Assembly: GCA_003482695.1 (NCBI GenBank)
Contig: DMYC01000248.1
Location: 1-5,208, forward strand
Reading direction: 5' to 3'
DNA length: 5,208 nucleotides
From: Clostridiales bacterium UBA8960
GTDB lineage: Bacteria > Bacillota > Clostridia > Peptostreptococcales > Acidaminobacteraceae
This document shows positions 1-5,208 of this stretch, in pieces. The number at the start of each line of letters is the position of its first letter. The first letter of the stretch is position 1. The translations under genes and the position numbers were made by a program. Below the pieces are notes generated by a model that was given only the letters and a program-made list of their open reading frames with translations, made no database searches and was not told the origin of the DNA.

Positions 1-108
1 GTTCAAGGTGGCGTATTGTTTATCGCCGTTGTATTTAGTATTGTGAATCTCGGAGTAGATATTCTTTACTCATATGTTGATCCGAGAATCAAATCGCAGT
101 ATAAGTAG
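1..108 (+). CDS. dppB: Peptide-type ABC transporter permease, DppB-like (C-terminal fragment, 5' end outside window)
   Basis: This is the last 35 codons of a gene that begins upstream of the window; frame 1 is open from the first base to a TAG stop. The visible peptide has one hydrophobic segment (about residues 4-20 of the fragment) followed by the ending VDPRIKSQYK. An 'N-L-x-V-D-x-L-Y-x-x-x-D-P-R-I' ending is typical of DppB/OppB inner-membrane permeases, which pair with a DppC/OppC subunit to form the translocation channel. The next gene, 11 bp downstream on the same strand, is exactly that DppC-type partner, which supports the call. The EAA loop that contacts the ATPases is not in view. 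Substrate (dipeptide, oligopeptide or nickel) cannot be told from this fragment, so the symbol denotes the family position rather than proven specificity. Confidence -1.
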   Translation, partial: VQGGVLFIAVVFSIVNLGVDILYSYVDPRIKSQYK

Positions 109-119
109 GGGGTGAGCGT

Positions 120-989
120 ATGTCAAATGAAGTTAAAAAGAAGAAAAAATCCGGCCCTTGGCGTGAAGTCTGGAGAAGACTTAAGCAAAACAAAGCCGCG
201 ATGTTCGGATTAGCAGTTATATTGATATTAATTTTTGCTGCAATATTTGCAGATGTCATCGCGCCATATGGATATGATGACCAAAATCTAAAAGAGCGAT
301 TCTTAACACCGAACTCAAAACACTGGTTGGGTACAGACAACTTCGGTAGAGACATTTTTAGCCGTATTATCTATGGGGCGCAAGTGTCACTTAAAGTAGG
401 TCTGCTCGCAGTTGGTATTGCAATGTTTACTGGTGGTGCATTAGGTGCAATCGCCGGTTTCTATGGTGGCAAACTCGATAATGTCATTATGCGTTTTATT
501 GATATTCTCTTAGCAATTCCATCAATTTTACTTGCAATATCCATCGTTGCCGCCCTGGGGCCAGAACTGCGGAACGTTATGATCGCAGTCGGCGTGGGTT
601 CAATACCATCATATGCCAGAATCGTTAGAGCATCTGTTCTTTCTTTGCGCGACCAAGAGTTTATCGAGGCAGCGAGAGCAGTTGGTGCAAACGATACGCG
701 TTTGATCGTAAAACACATTATACCGAACTCATTGGCACCACTCATCGTTCAATCGACAATCGGCGTTGCAGGCGCAATTCTTTCTGCTGCAGGTTTAGGT
801 TTTATCGGTCTTGGTATTCAGCCACCTCTTGCAGAGTGGGGCGCAATGCTAAACAGTGGTCGTCAATATATCAGAGACTATCCTCATATGACGGCTTTCC
901 CTGGACTTGCGATCATGATTACGATCTTTGCGCTTAACATGTTAGGCGACGGTTTAAGAGATGCGCTTGATCCAAGATTAAAGCACTAG
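120..989 (+). CDS. dppC: Peptide-type ABC transporter permease, DppC/OppC-like
   Basis: A 289-residue integral membrane subunit, normal length for DppC/OppC. It has a very basic cytoplasmic N-terminus (five lysines at residues 6-10), then a first membrane segment at about 27-49. The OppC-type N-terminal region follows, with the family motif HWLGTDNFGRDIFSR at 68-82. Further hydrophobic segments lie near 93-115, 124-146, 150-170, 208-232 and 257-279. The cytoplasmic EAA loop that docks on the ATPases is clear at 183-203 (EAARAVGA...IIPN). The protein ends in the usual DALDPRLK. A GGGGGTGA ribosome binding site (107-114) lies 5 bases before the ATG. The gene starts 11 bp after the dppB stop and is followed 24 bp later by dppD, so all are one operon. 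With DppB it would form the pore of an importer. Peptides are the likeliest cargo, but nickel or other small-solute relatives cannot be excluded. Confidence -1.
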   Translation: MSNEVKKKKKSGPWREVWRRLKQNKAAMFGLAVILILIFAAIFADVIAPYGYDDQNLKERFLTPNSKHWLGTDNFGRDIFSRIIYGAQVSLKVGLLAVGIAMFTGGALGAIAGFYGGKLDNVIMRFIDILLAIPSILLAISIVAALGPELRNVMIAVGVGSIPSYARIVRASVLSLRDQEFIEAARAVGANDTRLIVKHIIPNSLAPLIVQSTIGVAGAILSAAGLGFIGLGIQPPLAEWGAMLNSGRQYIRDYPHMTAFPGLAIMITIFALNMLGDGLRDALDPRLKH

Positions 990-1013
990 CACGAGCGAGG
1001 AGGCGTAATTTAA

Positions 1014-1994
1014 ATGAAAAAAGATATGTTATTGGAAATAAAAGATTTAGCGATTCACTATATCACCGTTGATGGTACAGTGAAAGCGGTTCAAGATATG
1101 AATCTCGAAATCGCTGAAGGAGAAACACTCGGTCTTGTTGGTGAGACTGGTGCTGGAAAAACGACAACAGCACTTGGCATCATGCAGCTCGTACCGAATC
1201 CACCAGGAAAAATCATTTCAGGAGAGATCCTTTTTGAAGGTGAAAACCTAATTGGCAAGTCGCAAAATGAACTTAGAAAAATCAGAGGAAAGTATATTTC
1301 GATGATTTTCCAAGATCCGATGACCTCGCTTAACCCTGTTATGACAGTTGGTGAGCAAATTGCCGAAGTAATCAAGTTGCATGAGCATTTGAATAATGCA
1401 GATGCAATGGAAAAAGCGGCTCAGATGCTTCTAAAAGTAGGTATACCTGCTGAAAGAGCAAAAGAATACCCTCATCAATTCAGTGGTGGTATGCGTCAAC
1501 GTGTTGTTATTGCCATCGCATTAGCATGTAACCCTAAGTTATTGATCGCAGATGAGCCTACGACAGCGCTAGATGTTACAATTCAAGCACAAATTCTAGA
1601 AATGATGAAGAGCCTTAAGACTGAATTCAGAACATCGATGATTATGATTACTCATGACCTTGGCATCGTCGCAGAAGTTTGCGATAAAGTTGCGATCATG
1701 TATGCAGGCAATGTCATCGAGTACACGGACAAAGTCAGACTCTTTACAAATCCACGTCACCCATACACAGTTGGATTGTTCAACTCGATTCCAGATATTG
1801 AAAGTGATGTAGAAAAACTTAAGCCAATTAAGGGGTTAATGCCAGATCCAACTGACTTACCTCCAGGCTGTCCTTTCCATCCAAGATGTGATAAGGCAAT
1901 GCCGATTTGTTCGACTAGAATGCCTAAAAATACTGAAATCGAACCAGGACACTTTGCAAAATGTCTCTTATATGAGGAGGGTGTCGTCGTATGA
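1014..1994 (+). CDS. dppD: Peptide-type ABC transporter ATP-binding protein, DppD-like
   Basis: A 326-residue ATPase subunit that powers import through the DppB/DppC pore. All catalytic elements are visible: Walker A GETGAGKT at 43-50, Q-loop Gln100 in the FQDPMTSLNP segment, signature FSGGMRQR at 156-163, Walker B LLIADEP at 176-182 followed by the TALD D-loop, and switch His214 in ITHD. The C-terminal extension is the oligopeptide/dipeptide transporter type (oligo_HPY family). It carries four cysteines (C286, C292, C299, C317) spaced C-x5-C-x6-C-x17-C, a pattern known to bind a [4Fe-4S] cluster in some DppD/OppD proteins. Walker A has Thr45 and Ala47 where GESGSGKS is commoner; I recall this variant from clostridial DppD-like proteins. 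A GAGGAGG site (997-1003) lies 10 bases before the ATG. The stop overlaps the next start (ATGA), suggesting translational coupling to dppF. Confidence -1.
   Translation: MKKDMLLEIKDLAIHYITVDGTVKAVQDMNLEIAEGETLGLVGETGAGKTTTALGIMQLVPNPPGKIISGEILFEGENLIGKSQNELRKIRGKYISMIFQDPMTSLNPVMTVGEQIAEVIKLHEHLNNADAMEKAAQMLLKVGIPAERAKEYPHQFSGGMRQRVVIAIALACNPKLLIADEPTTALDVTIQAQILEMMKSLKTEFRTSMIMITHDLGIVAEVCDKVAIMYAGNVIEYTDKVRLFTNPRHPYTVGLFNSIPDIESDVEKLKPIKGLMPDPTDLPPGCPFHPRCDKAMPICSTRMPKNTEIEPGHFAKCLLYEEGVVV
1974..1981 (+). promoter_or_regulatory. Ribosome binding site of dppF, inside dppD
   Basis: GAGGAGGG lies within the last codons of dppD, with 9 bases between it and the ATG at 1991. This supports that ATG as the dppF start, rather than the TTG at 2012, whose GGAGGG (1996-2001) is also near. 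A second ATG immediately follows at 1994, so initiation could be one codon later. The ATGA overlap (1991-1994) is the classic arrangement for coupled translation of stoichiometric ABC ATPase subunits. Confidence -1.
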
Positions 1995-2986
1995 TGGAGG
2001 GAGTGAAAGGTTTGCAACCAGAAAAATTACTAGAAGTCAGAAACTTGAAAAAGTACTTCCACACGAAAAAAGGTTTATTACATGCTGTTGATGATGTTAA
2101 TTTCTACATCAACAAAGGTGAGACACTAGGTGTGGTTGGTGAGTCGGGTTGTGGTAAATCGACAACTGGACGTGTTGTTTTAAGATTGCTTGAAGCGACA
2201 GATGGAGAAATCCTTTTTGAAGGTAAGAATATCAGAGACTATAGCAAGAAGGATATGAGACATTTGCGTAAGCAGATGCAAATTGTTTTTCAAGATCCAT
2301 TTGCTTCTTTGAACCCAAGGATGAGCGTTTCAGAAATTATTTCTGAGCCACTGATCGTAAATAAGGTATTCAGCAACAAAGTTGACCGTATGAAGCGCGT
2401 TAAAGAATTGATGGATACTGTTGGTCTTGCAGAGCGTTTGACCAATGTTTACCCACACGAACTTGACGGTGGTAGAAGACAAAGAATCGGTATTGCACGT
2501 GCGCTCGCACTTAAGCCTAAGTTCATCGTTCAAGATGAGCCGGTTTCAGCGCTAGATGTATCTATTCAAGCTCAAATCTTGAACTTGATGGATGAACTGC
2601 AAAAGGAATTTGATTTGACGTACATGTTTATTTCACATGACCTTAGTGTTGTTAAGCACGTTAGTGATAGAATTGCCGTTATGTATTTAGGTAAAATCGT
2701 AGAACTTGCCGACTATAACACGATGTTTAGAGACCCTCAACATCCTTATACGCAAGCTTTATTATCTGCGATTCCTGTGCCTAGACTTGATGTAAGACGT
2801 GAAAGAATCATTCTTGAGGGCGATGTACCGAGTCCAATCAATCCTCCGGAAGGTTGCCGTTTTTATGGTAGATGTCTTCATAGACAATCGAACTGCTTAA
2901 ATGTAACACCTGAGCTTAAAGAAATAGGACCAGACAGATTTGTTGCATGTCACTATGCTGGAAATCTTAAGCCTGCATCTGTTTAA
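1991..2986 (+). CDS. dppF: Peptide-type ABC transporter ATP-binding protein, DppF-like
   Basis: A 331-residue ATPase, partner of DppD in the heterodimeric motor. Visible elements are Walker A GESGCGKS at 50-57, Q-loop Gln101 ([10 protein letters not shown]), Walker B FIVQDEP at 178-184, the SALD D-loop, and switch His216 in ISHD. The signature motif is LDGGRRQR at 158-165, with Asp in place of the usual Ser of LSGGQ. I recall this form in clostridial DppF-like proteins, so it is probably a lineage feature rather than damage. The C-terminal oligo_HPY extension has cysteines C289, C295, C302 and C320, spaced C-x5-C-x6-C-x17-C exactly as in DppD, consistent with a [4Fe-4S] site. The start overlaps the dppD stop by 4 bp. 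The reading frame ends in two tandem TAA codons (2984-2989), followed 17 bp later by a terminator, so this is the last gene of the transporter operon. Confidence -1.
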   Translation: MMEGVKGLQPEKLLEVRNLKKYFHTKKGLLHAVDDVNFYINKGETLGVVGESGCGKSTTGRVVLRLLEATDGEILFEGKNIRDYSKKDMRHLRKQMQIVFQDPFASLNPRMSVSEIISEPLIVNKVFSNKVDRMKRVKELMDTVGLAERLTNVYPHELDGGRRQRIGIARALALKPKFIVQDEPVSALDVSIQAQILNLMDELQKEFDLTYMFISHDLSVVKHVSDRIAVMYLGKIVELADYNTMFRDPQHPYTQALLSAIPVPRLDVRRERIILEGDVPSPINPPEGCRFYGRCLHRQSNCLNVTPELKEIGPDRFVACHYAGNLKPASV

Positions 2987-3005
2987 TAATGCTTTTCACA
3001 AAATG

Positions 3006-3051
3006 ATCTCAAATGAATGAATTTTATTCTTCATTTGAGATTTCTTTTTTT
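3006..3051 (+). terminator. Rho-independent terminator of the dpp operon
   Basis: ATCTCAAATGAA at 3006-3017 pairs perfectly (12 bp) with TTCATTTGAGAT at 3030-3041. Inside the loop, GAAT (3019-3022) can also pair with ATTC (3026-3029) across a TTT tip, with one bulged T at 3018, giving a nearly continuous 16-bp stem. A T-rich tract follows (3041-3051, seven Ts in a row at its end). It sits just after the dppF tandem stops and separates the transporter operon from the cupin operon. The stem itself is symmetrical, but the upstream A-run is short, so terminator activity on the other strand would be weaker. Confidence -1.
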
Positions 3052-3069
3052 GTTGCAAAATAAATGGTA

Positions 3070-3084
3070 CTTTACATTGTAAAG
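3070..3084. promoter_or_regulatory. 15-bp palindrome, candidate operator for the cupin operon
   Basis: CTTTACA-T-TGTAAAG is a perfect inverted repeat with 7-bp arms around one central base. It lies in the 61-bp gap between the upstream terminator and the first cupin start. No T-run follows, and the arms are too short and A/T-rich for a terminator, so a dimeric repressor or activator site is the more natural reading. It contains TACA/TGTA half-sites, but with a 1-base spacer rather than the 2-base spacer of BlaI/CopY operators, so I do not assign a regulator family. The palindrome is seen directly; its function is inferred. Confidence -1.
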
Positions 3085-3098
3085 GGGCATTATATAAA
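3071..3098 (+). promoter_or_regulatory. Weak candidate promoter for the cupin-dehydrogenase operon
   Basis: TTTACA (3071-3076) and TATAAA (3093-3098) resemble sigma-A -35 and -10 hexamers with a 16-bp spacer. The problem is that transcription would then start near 3105, inside the AGGAGG (3101-3106) needed to start the first cupin. An alternative is TTGTTG (3050-3055) with TACATT (3073-3078), spacer 17. It starts near 3085 and keeps the ribosome binding site, but both hexamers match poorly. A promoter must lie in this region because a terminator precedes it; which hexamers are used is not settled. Confidence -1.
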
Positions 3099-3112
3099 CT
3101 AGGAGGACTATT

Positions 3113-3487
3113 ATGAAAGAAAATTATATTAAAAATATCAACCATGGTGAGGCATTGGTTTTAAAAGAGCTAATTCAGTATGCAGAGGGTAGGGTTTCAA
3201 GTAAAACGCTTTCACAAAGAAAGGATTTAAGTATTTCATTGTTTGCATTTGACAAAGGTGAAGGACTGAATACACATGCCGCATCTGGCGATGCGTTTGT
3301 CTATGTTTTGGACGGACACGTCAAAATAACGATAGGAGAGGCTGTGTTTGAACTTAGTGAAGGGCAGACGATTGTTATGCCAGCCAATATCCCCCATGGT
3401 CTAGAGGCCACACAGAGGTTTAAAATGCTATTGATCGTCGTTAAGCCTGAAGTCAAAGCACAACCTCAAAATATCGTACAGTTTTAA
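3113..3487 (+). CDS. Small single-domain cupin protein (first of tandem pair)
   Basis: A 124-residue protein, essentially one cupin_2 beta-barrel with short ends; no signal peptide or membrane segment. Cupin motif 1 is the segment KGEGLNTHAASGDAFVYVLDG (residues 48-68), where the usual H-x-H and Glu are reduced to His55 and Asp60. Motif 2 is LSEGQTIVMPANIPHGL (81-97) with His95. It therefore keeps two histidines and possibly an Asp for metal binding. Similar small clostridial cupins with a 'THxSxGDA' motif are familiar to me but have no assigned substrate. Small cupins may be isomerases, dioxygenases or sugar/ligand-binding regulators, and the sequence does not decide between these. An AGGAGG (3101-3106) lies 6 bases before the ATG. 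It is the first gene of a three-gene operon, 10 bp from a paralogous cupin. Fold confident, function unknown. Confidence -1.
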   Translation: MKENYIKNINHGEALVLKELIQYAEGRVSSKTLSQRKDLSISLFAFDKGEGLNTHAASGDAFVYVLDGHVKITIGEAVFELSEGQTIVMPANIPHGLEATQRFKMLLIVVKPEVKAQPQNIVQF

Positions 3488-3497
3488 GGGAGGAACA

Positions 3498-3839
3498 ATG
3501 TCAGAGAAATTTTTTAAGAATATTGAACTCAGTAAAGTTCATAATTTTGCTGATCTTGTATCCATGGCAGATGGAATCGTGGAAAGCAGAGGGTTTATCA
3601 ATCGAAAAGATATAAAAATGACGATGGTTGCGTTACCAAAAGGTGAAGGCATCAATGCGTATGCATTGCCGGGTGACACATTGATTGTCGTATTGGAAGG
3701 ACAGATCGATTTAACATTGCCGGACAAAAAAATTGAATTAAAGGTTGGAGAATGTGCCGTTGCCACAGCAGGGATTCCACATGGCATTGATCCAGTAGTC
3801 AACTCGAAAGTAGTGATGTTAGAAGTTAGGACGGAGTAA
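3498..3839 (+). CDS. Small single-domain cupin protein (second of tandem pair, motif-1 His lost)
   Basis: A 113-residue cupin, paralogous to the gene just upstream. The two proteins align without gaps for 100 residues with about 34 identities by my hand count, including FxKNI-like starts (KNI at 7-9), RKD at 36-38, KGEG at 48-51, GD at 59-60, VL at 65-66 and IPHG at 93-96. The motif-1 histidine of the first copy (His55) is Tyr55 here, while Asp60 and motif-2 His95 remain. With a single histidine left, a standard cupin metal site is unlikely, so this copy may be a structural partner, a ligand-binding protein or an enzyme with an altered site. GGGAGG (3488-3493) lies 4 bases before the ATG. The 10-bp gap to the first cupin suggests co-translation and perhaps a heteromer, but that is inference. 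No function can be named. Confidence -1.
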   Translation: MSEKFFKNIELSKVHNFADLVSMADGIVESRGFINRKDIKMTMVALPKGEGINAYALPGDTLIVVLEGQIDLTLPDKKIELKVGECAVATAGIPHGIDPVVNSKVVMLEVRTE

Positions 3840-3850
3840 GTCGAATTATT

Positions 3851-3856
3851 GGAGGG
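3851..3856 (+). promoter_or_regulatory. Ribosome binding site that decides the dehydrogenase start
   Basis: GGAGGG lies 4 bases before the ATG at 3861. The frame is open further upstream to a TTG at 3849, which would add four residues (MEGG). That TTG overlaps this very site and has only a poorly placed GGAG (near 3834) ahead of it, so 3861 is preferred. The protein then starts MRYLSFEAL, as expected for the family. Confidence -1.
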
Positions 3857-3860
3857 CGGT

Positions 3861-4940
3861 ATGCGGTATTTAAGCTTTGAAGCTCTGTATGATTATATGG
3901 TAAAAGTGTTCGTGGCAGTAGGGGTACCTGAAGAAGAGGCAAAAATTTGTGCAGATGTGCTAATCGAGGCTGATAAGCGTGGAATCGATTCGCATGGTAT
4001 TGGAAGGTTAAAGCCTATTTACATCGATCGCATAAGAGAAGGCATCATTAATCCCGTAACAACAATTGAGGTTGTTAAGGAGGGGCCAACTACAGCAGTG
4101 ATAGATGGAAACAATGGCATGGGTCAAGTTGTTTCAAAATATGCGATGGCGCTTGCAATTGACAAGGCAAAACGTTTTGGAATGGGGATGGTTGCTGTAC
4201 GTGGTTCCAACCACTACGGTATCGCAGGTTATTATGCAACGATGGCCACAGAAGAAGGTATGATAGGCATCACAGGAACAAATGCCAGACCATCAATCGC
4301 GCCCACATTTGGAATTGAAAACATGTTGGGTACGAACCCGTTTGTGATAGGTGTACCAACGGATGAACCCTTTCCTTTTGTTCTAGACTGTGCAACGTCC
4401 ATTACACAAAGAGGCAAGATAGAAGTCTATCAGCGTTCAGGCAAAGAATTACCAGCTGGTTGGGTTATAGGTGTGGATGGTCAGACGAGGACGGATACTG
4501 AGGAAGTGTTAAGAGATCTCGTGACAGGTGGTGCTGCACTAACGCCTTTAGGTGGTATAGGGGAAGAGTTAGGTGGTTATAAGGGCTATGGATATGCAAC
4601 TGTGGTGGAGATTTTATCTGCGGCACTACAAGGAGGGGCTTTCTTAAAAGCGCTATCGGGCATGTCTAATGGTGAAAAAGTACCATATGGTCTCGGTCAC
4701 TTTTTTATCGCCATTGATGTGAATGCGTTTATGGGACTGGAAGAATTCAAAGAAACAACTGGGCGCATCCTAAGGGCGTTAAGGGCATCAGAAAAAGCGC
4801 CAGGTCACGACCGTATTTACACTGCAGGTGAAAAAGAGTATGATTCAAAAGTTGAAAGGAATAGAACCGGTGTGCCGATCAATGAGGCACTCGAGAAAGA
4901 TATAGAAGCTTTAAATGCGATTTATGGCGTATCTTTATAG
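3861..4940 (+). CDS. Malate/L-lactate dehydrogenase family (Ldh_2) NAD(P)-dependent oxidoreductase
   Basis: A 359-residue cytoplasmic enzyme of the Ldh_2 family, which is unrelated in fold to classical Rossmann malate and lactate dehydrogenases. The family reduces or oxidises 2-keto/2-hydroxy acids such as malate, lactate, sulfolactate or ureidoglycolate, and also some cyclic imines, with NAD(P). Length is normal. Visible family blocks are DSHGIGRL at 43-50 (His45), GSNHYGIAGYYA at 115-126 (His118, probable catalytic/substrate region), a TNARPSIAPTFG-x-x-x-MLGTNP block at 140-160, PFVLDCATS at 172-180 with RGKIE at 184-188, GGYKGYGYA at 238-246, and LGHFFIAID at 278-286. The C-terminal KAPG...RIYTAGEKE block (312-326) matches the malate/2-hydroxyacid dehydrogenase branch as I remember it. 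It follows the second cupin by 21 bp and ends the operon. Substrate is undetermined. The 3' end overlaps the opposing mazF by 19 bp. Confidence -1.
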   Translation: MRYLSFEALYDYMVKVFVAVGVPEEEAKICADVLIEADKRGIDSHGIGRLKPIYIDRIREGIINPVTTIEVVKEGPTTAVIDGNNGMGQVVSKYAMALAIDKAKRFGMGMVAVRGSNHYGIAGYYATMATEEGMIGITGTNARPSIAPTFGIENMLGTNPFVIGVPTDEPFPFVLDCATSITQRGKIEVYQRSGKELPAGWVIGVDGQTRTDTEEVLRDLVTGGAALTPLGGIGEELGGYKGYGYATVVEILSAALQGGAFLKALSGMSNGEKVPYGLGHFFIAIDVNAFMGLEEFKETTGRILRALRASEKAPGHDRIYTAGEKEYDSKVERNRTGVPINEALEKDIEALNAIYGVSL

Positions 4941-5208
4941 TCAGACAAATCCAAACTGACGAGTAAAGCGAAGTTTATTTGACGCATGACTTCATCATCC
5001 AGTGCACCAAGTTTTTGAATAAGTCTTGATTTATCTATCGTCCTAATTTGTTCGAGTAACACAACAGAATCCTTAAGTAGGCCAAGGTCGGATGAACCCA
5101 CTTCAACATGAGTGGGAAGTTTAGCCTTGGCCATTTTTGCTGTGATGGCTGCTATTATAACGGTAGGACTAAAGTGATTGCCTATGTTGTTCTGTATGAT
5201 AACAACCG
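4922..5208 (-). CDS. mazF: MazF/PemK-family endoribonuclease toxin, EndoA (NdoA)-like (5' end outside window)
   Basis: The minus strand is open from the window edge to a TAA at 4924-4922, giving 94 residues of a protein normally about 116 long; some 22-26 N-terminal residues are missing only because the window ends. Diagnostic blocks, numbered from the fragment start, are VVIIQNNIGN (1-10), FSPTVIIAAIT (12-22), KAKLPTHVEV (27-36), and DSVVLLEQIRTIDKSRL (46-62), all close to Bacillus EndoA as I remember it. The conserved Thr of AAIT and Gln of LLEQIRTID are present; the N-terminal GGxRP arginine is off-window. MazF toxins cut mRNA at short sequences (UACAU for Bacillus EndoA) and are inhibited by a MazE-type antitoxin, usually encoded just upstream, here beyond 5208. 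An internal ATG at 5134 is not the start, because conserved sequence continues upstream of it. Family call is very secure. Confidence -1.
   Translation of the reverse strand, partial: VVIIQNNIGNHFSPTVIIAAITAKMAKAKLPTHVEVGSSDLGLLKDSVVLLEQIRTIDKSRLIQKLGALDDEVMRQINFALLVSLDLSDYKDTP

Noticed and set aside
89..1375. Several minus-strand open frames of 60-95 codons opposite dppC and dppD
   Set aside because: They lie wholly opposite well-supported genes, have compositions expected from antisense translation, and lack recognisable motifs.
1888..2091. 67-codon plus-strand frame across the dppD-dppF junction
   Set aside because: It overlaps two confidently identified ATPase genes in another frame and shows no domain or ribosome binding site of its own; it is a shadow frame.
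3073..3077. A TACAT (UACAU in RNA) in the cupin leader, matching the known EndoA cleavage site, near a mazF gene
   Set aside because: The same 5-mer also occurs in dppF (near 2078, 2104, 2622) and in the dehydrogenase gene (near 4020), about what chance gives, and it may not even be transcribed in the leader.
3539..3802. 87-codon minus-strand frame opposite the second cupin
   Set aside because: It lies antisense to a cupin with clear family motifs and a good ribosome binding site, so it is a shadow.
3113..3839. Two cupin genes as one bicupin broken by a frameshift
   Set aside because: Each has its own start, stop and ribosome binding site, a 10-bp gap lies between them, and each starts with a homologous N-terminus, which fits tandem duplication.
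3849..3860. TTG start for the dehydrogenase adding MEGG
   Set aside because: The GGAGGG that would serve the ATG at 3861 overlaps this region, and the TTG itself has no well-spaced ribosome binding site.
5134..5208. Internal ATG at 5134 as start of a 70-residue minus-strand protein
   Set aside because: Conserved MazF sequence (VVIIQNN, FSPT, AAIT) continues upstream in the same frame to the window edge, so the real start is outside.
1..5208. CRISPR arrays, tRNA/rRNA genes, insertion sequences, attachment sites
   Set aside because: No repeated spacer-like units, tRNA-like folds, transposase motifs or terminal repeats were seen on either strand by eye.

Overview
The window looks like chromosomal DNA of a low-to-moderate G+C Gram-positive bacterium (Firmicutes, probably a clostridial lineage). 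The reasons are strong AGGAGG-type ribosome binding sites, tight co-directional operons, an intrinsic terminator with a U-tract, clostridial-looking DppD/DppF sequences, and a MazF very similar in its visible motifs to the Bacillus EndoA (NdoA) type. This placement is inferred from sequence style and remembered family motifs; no database search was possible.

Layout. (1) Positions 1-2986 (+) hold the distal part of a peptide-type ABC importer operon: the last 35 codons of a DppB-like permease, a complete DppC-like permease, and the two ATPases DppD and DppF. DppD and DppF overlap by 4 bp. No substrate-binding protein is visible, so if it is operon-encoded it lies upstream. A strong rho-independent terminator at 3006-3051 closes the operon. 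(2) Positions 3052-3112 form a short control region with a 15-bp near-perfect palindrome at 3070-3084 and weak promoter-like hexamers. (3) Positions 3113-4940 (+) hold a second, compact operon: two small single-domain cupins that are tandem paralogues (about 34% identical, aligned without gaps over 100 residues), then a malate/L-lactate dehydrogenase-family (Ldh_2) NAD(P)-dependent oxidoreductase. (4) Positions 4922-5208 (-) hold a MazF-family endoribonuclease toxin. It lacks its first ~25 codons because the window ends, and its 3' end overlaps the dehydrogenase tail-to-tail by 19 bp.

How the genes work together. The ABC genes encode two membrane subunits and two nucleotide-binding subunits of one importer, most likely for di- or oligopeptides, though relatives carry nickel or other small solutes. 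The cupin-cupin-dehydrogenase set looks like a small catabolic unit for a 2-hydroxy acid or related compound, with unknown substrate. The terminator makes co-transcription with the transporter unlikely as the main mode. The MazF gene belongs to an opposing transcription unit whose antitoxin would lie beyond position 5208.

Novelty. Most of the window is ordinary. The least explained part is the cupin pair, where the second copy has lost the motif-1 histidine kept by the first, together with the palindrome in front of it. No unmistakably new system was found.
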